This document shows positions 57,701 to 64,000 of a DNA stretch of 64,000 nucleotides, one piece after another. The notes under the pieces are model-generated. The model did not search any database, was not told where the DNA came from, and was given only the letters and a program-made list of their open reading frames with translations. Source of the stretch: Pilaira anomala (lineage: Eukaryota; Mucoromycota; Mucoromycetes; Mucorales; Mucoraceae); the NCBI GenBank assembly GCA_025716855.1, contig JAIXMQ010000029.1:308088-372087 (forward strand), in the 5' to 3' direction. Each line of letters starts with the position of its first letter. The stretch's first letter is position 1. The position numbers and the translations under genes are program-made.

Positions 57701-59505
57701 GCCTTAGATGGTTTTAACACCATATTAACTTCTCTAAATTTCGTCAAGACCTTTTCCAGATGAATCAAGTGTTCCTGGAAAGTCATGGAATACACCGTAA
57801 TATCATCAATATAAGTTGACACAAATGAACCGATAAAGCCTTGCATAGCTAAATAAATTGCTCTACTAAAACAGGCCGGACCATTAACTACACCAAAAGG
57901 TAAAACCCGATACGAGAAACAACCCCAAGGAGTGGCCATTGTTAATTTAGGAATAGAATCATCTTCTACCAATATCTGATTGAAACCCTTCAGTAAATCC
58001 AGAGTAGTAAATATTTCAGAACCCAGATAATCTTCCAACAAATGCTGTAATGAAGGTAGAGGCCACGGGTTTTTCTTAGTAACAGAATTTAGGTCTTGAA
58101 ATTGCACAACCAATCTCCCTTCTTTAGTATTTTTTTTTCTAACATACATAGCGGGAAAAGACCAACCCAACGAAGAAGAGCCATCTTTTTTTGGATGATG
58201 CATGGTTGGAATAATTTGACCATTAGCTAACATATTTGTTAACTCTTGCCTGAATATTTCCAGCTCAGAATGAGACATATGTCGATTGGGTCGCTTCATA
58301 ATGGGAGTATTATCACCCGTATCCACAGAAAATTTGACCAAGTTAGTTTGTTTGAGATCATTATAATCCAGACCGAACACGTCAATAAACTTGCATAACA
58401 ATTCTTCTAATAATTCTTTTTCATTACTAGATAACGCCAATTCTTGCACTTGTTGTTTCAGAATACTTTTAATCTCTTCTGGGTGAGTGTGTTCATTTTT
58501 TATTGCCTTGGTTTCAGTACTCAATTCACTCATAAATGCTTCTTCAGAATTGTCTTCTTCAAAAACAGGAAAAATTAGATAAGATTCTTGCACACTGTCT
58601 GAGCTTTCATCTGATGCATTAACTTCACTTTCCGAGGTTTCTTCCGACTCTTCACTGACCGATAATTCATCTTCATCCCCTGAATATCCGTCTTCAAAAT
58701 CACTCTGAATGTCAGCCCCTTCAATCCTTTTCATGAGCTCAACGTCAGTTAAAAATCGGACCTCCAAAGGTTCAATTCCGTTATCTGTTTTGATAGTAAA
58801 ATGAGCGCGTGGGTAATCTACTGCTATACCTAAGACTTGCAAACTTTCACTTCCTAATAGTAGGTCATATGGAGGATTCTCAAATACCACAGGAGTAATT
58901 TTGATCATAACACCTTGTACACAAACTAGCAAATTTTTGACTATTCCTAATGGTTTAATGAGCGAACCATCAGCAAGCTTATTACTCGATAAATTAGCTT
59001 GTTTGATCATTTCCAATTGCAACTCATTCACTAGTTTCTTGCTTATAATAGATCCATGCGATCCAGGATCCAAAATACCATCACCTATCATACACCCATT
59101 GACAATAGCAGTAACACGAGGAGCCCCCAAATACCCTTCATTTGCTTCCGAGGACCTTCTAATTTTGCTTTTGCCAGTAACCTGATAAACCTCCTTTACA
59201 GAATGAATTTCTTTATTATCACGCGCAATAGCAGACTCCTTCTTCTTGGATTTTCTCACACGTTTAGTTTTTTGTATCAATTCAGACCTTAAGCCTTTCA
59301 AAGGTAGCAGTTGTTCTAACGAGACAGAAAAAACTTTAGCCTTCAAAATGCCATCCGCAGTTATAGGGTCAGATGATACAATCCGAACTGCAGATTTAAC
59401 CATTACTGGAGTACCGATACTTGCTTCCTCAACGATTTCCATTGGATGATCTCCTTCCAGTGCCCTTTCTTTAACGACAGGAATTAGGCTTACTTGAATC
59501 ATCAA
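54797..59505 (-). pseudogene. Gypsy pol: protease, RT, RNase H, integrase (interrupted)
   Basis: Pol begins near 59505 in the +1 frame relative to gag, overlapping its end by about 35 nt. Domains in order: a retropepsin-like protease with GILDPGSHGSIIS (note DPG rather than the usual DTG or DSG) and DLLLGSESL; an acidic linker; reverse transcriptase with MATPWGCFSYRVLPFGV and STYIDDITVYS; RNase H with LFTDASDVGIGG, cut at RWIIAV by the solo LTR at 56172-57089. Beyond that, QEFSFKVNHLPGKTNVVADF leads to integrase with zinc HH-CC (HDGHGHFGQD; SCESCQLF). The catalytic D, D, E appear in FGIDYIGPF, LSDNGSHF and NGKVEHVN. An in-frame TAG at 55202-55204 breaks the last segment, whose C-terminal part ends at 54797. 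Confidence 0.88.
56172..57089. repeat. ~920-bp solo LTR, copy 3
   Basis: 918 bp with ends TGTGGACAAT...AATACGACA and a perfect 5-bp duplication CTGCT at 56167-56171 and 57090-57094. It lies inside the RNase H region of the Gypsy element. Because that element is itself recent, this insertion is among the youngest events here. Confidence 0.93.
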
Positions 59506-60568
59506 TTTTCCTCTTAGTTCTTCCTTTCCTAGGACTTACAACGTCTTTAGGCTTCGAATCACGCACCTTGACTCTCTTTCCACTACGAGTGACTCGTAAA
59601 TTTCTATCACTCTCATCATTTCTTACACGCTTATCAGCAACATAGGATTCAACATGGTCTTTATTAAAACTAGAACTTTGATTCATTACTAAATAAGACT
59701 CTTTCTCTCGACGACGATCAATATAATCAGGACATTTCCAGAAAGAATGGGATCCTTTATTACCACGACAGATTTTACAATCTCTGGGGCATTCGTGCGC
59801 AGTGTGACCGTAGTCGTGACAATTAAAACATTGTTGCCCTAATGGTTTACTCGTTTGCTTATTCCGATTTTCCATTAAGTTTAAACCACCGTTGTCCAAG
59901 AGAAGGGTAAATTTTTGAAAACTTTTAGTAAGGTCTTCCACCATCTTCTTGTCAATCATGTCAGCTTTATGTTCCTCTTTTTCCTTTTGGTTTTTAGTCT
60001 TCGTAACCTTTTCTCTGACTACTACTGATTTAACTTCTTTGGGTTTCTTAGACTTTTTCTTGAGAACAACTTCTTCTTCTTCACTTTCTTCTTCACTTTC
60101 ACTCTCCAAGTTCGATTCTTCCGTTTCAGTTTCACTTTCTTCTTCCTCACATTCCCGGATAGCAATAACCTGAGCATCCGAAAGCATTTTGGGAAGATGT
60201 TGTTTTATTAACATACGTAAAGCTATAGGCTTGATTCCATTGATAAAAGTGTCCTTCAGAACCGTTGCGTTAATTTCACTCCAATCAGCTTTGACTCTTC
60301 TTTGACGATTATACGTACTAACGAGATGATCAAAACGATCCACGTATTGACGCATGGACTCATTAGACTTTTTCTTAATACCCAAGATAGCAGAGAGAAC
60401 GTTGTTGATTTTGACCTTAGACTTTTGAAATCTTTCAGCAAACTTTTCTTTAAATTCCTTCCAGTCGGCAAAATTATGATCATAAAACCAATTAAGATGT
60501 GCCGAGGACTTGATATAACCTGGTATAAGTTTTAGTTTATTCTCATCAGGCACTCCTGCTACGTCCAT
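59471..60568 (-). CDS. Gypsy gag
   Basis: Capsid and nucleocapsid protein of the Gypsy element. The ATG at 60568 is internal: the same frame reads further upstream through DFERNSDPTRWLKIYESN to a stop near 60650. The initiator MPENVMM near 60678 is in another frame, so a frameshift lies near the 5' end. The capsid region has LNWFYDHNFADWKEFKEKF and RQYVDRFDHLVSTY. An acidic Glu/Ser run and Lys-rich stretch follow, then zinc knuckles CFNCHDYGHTAHEC and CKICRGNKGSHSFWKC. The end is basic (GRTKRKIDDSSKPNSCR). Confidence 0.82.
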   Translation of the reverse strand: MDVAGVPDENKLKLIPGYIKSSAHLNWFYDHNFADWKEFKEKFAERFQKSKVKINNVLSAILGIKKKSNESMRQYVDRFDHLVSTYNRQRRVKADWSEINATVLKDTFINGIKPIALRMLIKQHLPKMLSDAQVIAIRECEEEESETETEESNLESESEEESEEEEVVLKKKSKKPKEVKSVVVREKVTKTKNQKEKEEHKADMIDKKMVEDLTKSFQKFTLLLDNGGLNLMENRNKQTSKPLGQQCFNCHDYGHTAHECPRDCKICRGNKGSHSFWKCPDYIDRRREKESYLVMNQSSSFNKDHVESYVADKRVRNDESDRNLRVTRSGKRVKVRDSKPKDVVSPRKGRTKRKIDDSSKPNSCR

Positions 60569-60730
60569 ATTTGATTCGTAAATCTTTAACCATCTCGTAG
60601 GATCCGAGTTACGCTCGAAATCGGGGACTTGATCACTCCATTAGCCATCATTACATTTTCAGGCATATTTACTAATGAAGAGGAATTTTGGTATCGCTCT
60701 TTCTTAAATAACTTCAGATTAGAAAAACAA

Positions 60731-61052
60731 TGAGAACCTTTAAGTTTTCTTTTATTTCTGTGACTTGATTGATTTAGTTATTATTAAATAGAAAATGAAA
60801 ATAGCTTTATTGAATAGTATTAGTTAAGAACAATCTTTTGATAAATAATAATAATAATACGTTACTTTTTCTAATTCTCCTCTATGATAATAAATTTTAA
60901 TCCAAAGAGAAAAGAGAAAGTAATCCGTAAGTTCATTTTATAAGGTAGATATAACTAATTTGGACATTTAATAATAATAACAACAACATTTCCTTATTGA
61001 GAGGGATCAATCTCAAACCAGAAACAAAAATCACAAATAGTCACAGCTTTCA
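60731..61052 (-). repeat. 5' LTR of the Gypsy element (322 bp)
   Basis: Upstream LTR in the element's own orientation. The bases immediately inside it (TTGTTTTTCTAATCTG on the minus strand) do not show an obvious tRNA-complementary TGG primer site. Confidence 0.93.
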
Positions 61053-61055
61053 TAC

Positions 61056-61855
61056 TGTTGGAATTCGGTTTGAAGGGTTTTATAAAATAAAATAAAAGGC
61101 GATAAATTAAATGACAACGAACAAAGGGGGTTTATTCTTTATTCAAAATTAACTGAGAGCTCCATATTTCTAAACTATGCGACTATTTATATTATTACTA
61201 AAGATTTGTTAATGACATAATGTTATAGTATTATTTAGTCTATATATCAGCTCTAATGTCTAGCGTGATATATAGTTTATTATTTTATGTTTTTAGTTTT
61301 GTATGATGTAAGTAGAACAGTGTAGGTGTTTATATCTGAGATATGACAGGTACTGGATTACCCTGTCATAGCGCTCAATCGAGGTAACACAATGACTTAA
61401 TTCAATTATGTACCGACGATCTTTTACCTTTATTTATTGCCCAAAGCACATAATGTAAGGTATGAATATATACAAGATCTGTCATATATTCTTTATTATA
61501 AATACAAGAGTCAGCCCGGATTATTACTCATATCTGTTCTGGTTTAATAGGTGTAGCTACTCAACTATTAAACATATGATGCAACATCGCTTTGCTTCCT
61601 ACAAGTACTTTACTAATATAGTATCAATTTTAATTATTCAATCTAAACTTGTAATAGGTTTTGGATTGAATTATCAGAATTTAGTGTTAATTCTACATCA
61701 TGTATTTCCCATAGTCCGATAATTGTTTTATAACATTGTATTGTGTATCAATTCGTATTGATATGTCAATCTTTAAGTAATATAGTCATTTATTGTTTAA
61801 ATGAGAGTTATGTAATATCCTTTTTATATGAGTAGTATAGGTCAAATACAACACA
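61056..61855. repeat. 800-bp solo LTR of a different family
   Basis: Ends TGTTGGAATT...CAACACA, next to TACC (61856-61859) on the right. The sequence between it and the Gypsy LTR is just TAC. It and the Gypsy element together separate gag parts at 61856 and 54463 that share the original TACC site. It resembles neither the 322-bp nor the ~920-bp LTR. Confidence 0.7.
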
Positions 61856-62242
61856 TACCTTCGAGATTTTCGACCCAGTAATCGACTCACCACGGGTGGC
61901 TTGCACTACCTTGAGTGCCTTGGACATCATTTCAAGATCATCCACCGTACGAGAGAACTTGCTTCTCAGTTGCTTCAATTCAGCTTGGGACAAGTTACCA
62001 GCAACAATTACCACACCTGAAAAATAAGCAGCATCGGCTTGAGCTAAGGTAATGCTTGTTTGAATATCAAGCAAAGGACTAGAACCTGCACCACGAGGAG
62101 GATAAGCACTAGCAGCTTGAGTAGGAGCATCACTAGATGCAGCATCACCAACAGAGTATTCAACTTCTTCCATAGTAGAGGTAGCAGGGACCATGGCTTC
62201 TTGAGAAGGACCAGTAATAGAGGTAGAATTAATAGCGGACAT
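61856..62242 (-). pseudogene. Gag of an older Gypsy-like element, 5' part
   Basis: N-terminal gag segment from ATG 62242. It is Ala/Ser/Thr-rich (MSAINSTSITGPSQEAMVPA), then has helical sequence (AELKQLRSKFSRTVDDLEMM) and GESITGSKISKV. It breaks at 61856 where the 800-bp LTR begins; the frame resumes at 54463. Confidence 0.7.
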
Positions 62243-62333
62243 AGTAATTTGGTAAGGAAATATATTTAAGTGGTTGAAAAAGTTTTTTAGATACGGTAAT
62301 AAAAGTTAAGTTTTAACAAAAATTTAAAAAAAT

Positions 62334-63190
62334 GAGATGTTCGAGCTATTATAGTGATAGAACAAACGGAAATAAAAACAATAAAAAATATATAACAAAG
62401 TTAAAATAAATCAGACTGCAAAAATAAACTAAACTTTATTAAAAGGTACAAGAAGTGTTTGGTTATACAGTACCCGCTCTATATAAGGCCATAAAATATT
62501 TCAGACTTTTGCGGCCTTAAATCGTGTCATGGCCTTATTTATGCCTTGAAAAAAGTTAAAATAGGCAAAATATTCAGAAAATTGCGGCCTTAAATCGGAA
62601 ATGGCCTTAAATCGAACGGCCTTAAACAGAGCGGGTACGGTATAAAGTAAATAGAAGTTAAACAAGCGAAGCATGAATTGTGAAATATAGCCATGATCAA
62701 TGATCTATTACAATAAACATGTTGCTGAAAATTAGATAAAAGGTCCCCAAGTATTGTAACTCGGGGTTGCTGTACCTGATAATTATAAAAGAGGCTTGTT
62801 GATCATAGAGACAATGATGTGATTTATATATTAGCCAATTAGATAATTATTGTAGTGTGAATAAACCTTAGTATCGTAAAGTAGTAAATGATAATAGAAC
62901 ATGTGTAATTATATGAGAATATAATGTGCTCGCTCACCACAAATAAGTGGTTGATTTGCAATAGCCATTTCGTCGTGATTAAGTTCCCTAAATACAGAGG
63001 CAATTGATGATCGTAAATTGTTTAAGTAAGTGCTACTATAGTGATTATTGTGAACTAAAAAATGTAATACGTTGGTGACATTGTATTCCAAAGGATTTGC
63101 AGGTGGTTGGTGGTTATGACACCATTGTTCGTAAAGATTCCATTCTTGTTTGTAATTTTTTGTATGTAGTGGTACTTCTTGTTGATTTTT
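62334..63190 (-). pseudogene. Crypton-like tyrosine recombinase remnant (copy B)
   Basis: The exon at about 63190-62938 encodes the N-terminal core-binding domain: YKQEWNLYEQWCHNHQPP, VTNVLHFLVHNNHYSSTYLN and LRSSIASVFRELNHDEMA. Its donor is GTGAGCG at 62937. The long intron shares ordered blocks with copy A at 38.65-39.09 kb. It ends at an ATAATAG acceptor next to CTCGAACATCTCAT (about 62335-62355), after which the copy stops at the edge of the older Gypsy-like element. The exon's upstream side is cut by the CACTA-like element at 63197. The catalytic domain is missing here but partly preserved in copy A. Confidence 0.6.
62468..62640. mobile_element. 173-bp pogo-like MITE
   Basis: Lies in the intron of Crypton-like copy B and is absent from copy A. 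Ends are CAGTACCCGCTCT at the left and AGAGCGGGTACGG at the right, inverted with one mismatch, flanked by TA on each side (62466-62467, 62641-62642). The interior has several copies of GGCCTTAAATCG in direct and inverted form. CAGT ends with TA duplications suit the pogo/Tc1-mariner group. Confidence 0.85.
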
Positions 63191-63196
63191 TCAAAT

Positions 63197-64000
63197 ACAC
63201 TATGGCCAGAGACATAGTAATTGATACTGCTGTTAGACATTTATTTTCGAAGCACAGATATTTAATTTCCCATCGCAGAAATTTAATTACTGAATCATTT
63301 TTCAACCCGCGCTCTATGCATTTATTAAATAAACAGGTGATACTGAAACGCTAGAGGTACCAGTTTCTACTATATCTTATAAAAAACTTAAAAAATGAGA
63401 TTTTTTTTTTCATTCACATTCAGAAAAAAAAAAAAAAAAAAAGTGGCAGAATGTTAAAGAAAAGGCAAAAAAATTCCCCCGGTTTCTGAAATTAAATGTT
63501 TTACAGCTACATTTATACAAGCTTTTTATACTTAAGCCTATATGTTTTAATACTAAACAGTTACAGTCTCTTTATCTAGTTTTATTTCACAAATATATTG
63601 ATTTGATGCCAAAAAAAAATATTTTTTTTCTCATTGACTTCCTTACGTCACGTGCTCCCCAGCAAATTCTTTAACCCTTAAAAATCAAGATCCCCGCTTT
63701 TCGAGGCTTTTTGCTTATACACAATTCCGAACGTAATGAGATGGGTTAGACGAATCTGGTACTTTCTTTTTTTTTTTTTGCCAATCTAGACTGACATGTT
63801 TTTAACTATTGGCTTTATTTACTAGAATAAACTGTGGAATGAGCTCATTTACTTTAAAATGCTTTTTTTTCCATGTTCGATTTCTTATATAATAGGCCAA
63901 ACTCAAGGCATGCCTACAGTTTAAACAAGTAATGTGCCTATAATAATATGGTACATAAAGTAACTACTAAATTCATATCCCATATTTTTTTTTATTTTTT
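63197..64000. mobile_element. CACTA-like element, second copy (partial)
   Basis: Starts CACTATGGCCAGAGACATAG and follows the left ~850 bp of the 44125 element closely, including the poly-A tract and the ending segment before 64000. It runs off the window. Preceding bases are ATA, the candidate 3-bp duplication. It truncates the Crypton-like copy B on the minus strand. Confidence 0.85.

Larger units (their letters stand above)
54464..61052 (-). mobile_element. Ty3/Gypsy LTR retrotransposon, nearly complete
   Basis: 6589 bp with two 322-bp LTRs, gag, and a pol in the order protease, reverse transcriptase, RNase H, integrase (Ty3/Gypsy order). A polypurine tract (AGTGGGGGAGAAA, 54786-54799 complement) lies next to the downstream LTR and confirms orientation. 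The LTRs differ at only two positions that I could see, so the insertion is recent. It is interrupted by a 918-bp solo LTR in RNase H. The left flank is TACC and the right side continues TACT, consistent with a ~4-bp duplication altered by a neighbouring insertion. Confidence 0.9.

Noticed and set aside
63114..63354. Open frames across the CACTA-like boundary at 63197
   Set aside because: They cross a transposon junction and match the same noncoding sequence in the other copy at 44.1 kb.
1..64000. CRISPR arrays, rRNA and tRNA genes
   Set aside because: No spaced direct repeats of CRISPR type, no rRNA-like sequence, and no convincing A-box/B-box pair were found by eye; a tRNAscan-SE run would be decisive for tRNA.

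Overview
The window is AT-rich eukaryotic DNA with short introns (roughly 60-160 nt), very long A/T homopolymers and fungal-type gene products. Gene content (TYW1, eIF3e, PLAA/Doa1, a sucrose-type transporter, an RRG7-like mitochondrial protein), intron style and transposon load point to an early-diverging filamentous fungus, most likely Mucoromycota (Mucorales). That placement is inference; no rRNA or mitochondrial marker is present.

Left two thirds (1-36.4 kb): single-copy host genes separated by AT-rich spacers. In order: an unknown two-exon gene (2469-3659 +), eIF3e (4009-5549 +), a GPH/SUT-type sugar transporter (5860-7869 +), a gene-poor 4-kb spacer, a RhoGAP protein (13464-11900 -), an MCFD2-like EF-hand secretory protein (14366-14983 +), a decayed transposon patch (15.4-19.9 kb: integrase remnant, FAR1/MULE-like fragment, other fragments), a TMEM164-like membrane protein (19999-21139 +), an unknown pseudogene (22.06-22.92 kb), TYW1 (25815-23512 -), a short-tailed class II-type myosin (26364-30385 +), PLAA/Doa1 (33162-30406 -), uridine phosphorylase (34757-33743 -), an RRG7-like protein (34961-35542 +) and a two-finger C2H2 protein (36392-35616 -). 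Splice models were built by phase matching and give uninterrupted reading frames; several introns end in AAAG.

Right third (37.4-64 kb): a transposon graveyard with readable nesting. A LINE (41849-52046, 13-bp target duplication, poly-A end) carries a CACTA-like DNA element with 3-bp duplications (44125-47112) and a Tc1/mariner element with TA duplications (48442-49788). A Ty3/Gypsy element (54464-61052) with two 322-bp LTRs sits inside the gag of an older Gypsy-like element. Three copies of a ~920-bp LTR, two with 5-bp target duplications, interrupt these elements. Also present: an Ndc10-like ORF, two related Crypton-like tyrosine recombinase fragments, a 173-bp pogo-like MITE, a perfect 42-bp inverted repeat, and a second CACTA-like copy running off the right end.

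The host genes do not form a pathway. Local arrangements of note are the convergent myosin/PLAA pair (20 nt between stop codons), the divergent uridine phosphorylase/RRG7-like pair (203 bp between starts) and the divergent TYW1/myosin pair (548 bp). No tRNA, rRNA or CRISPR was recognised by eye.
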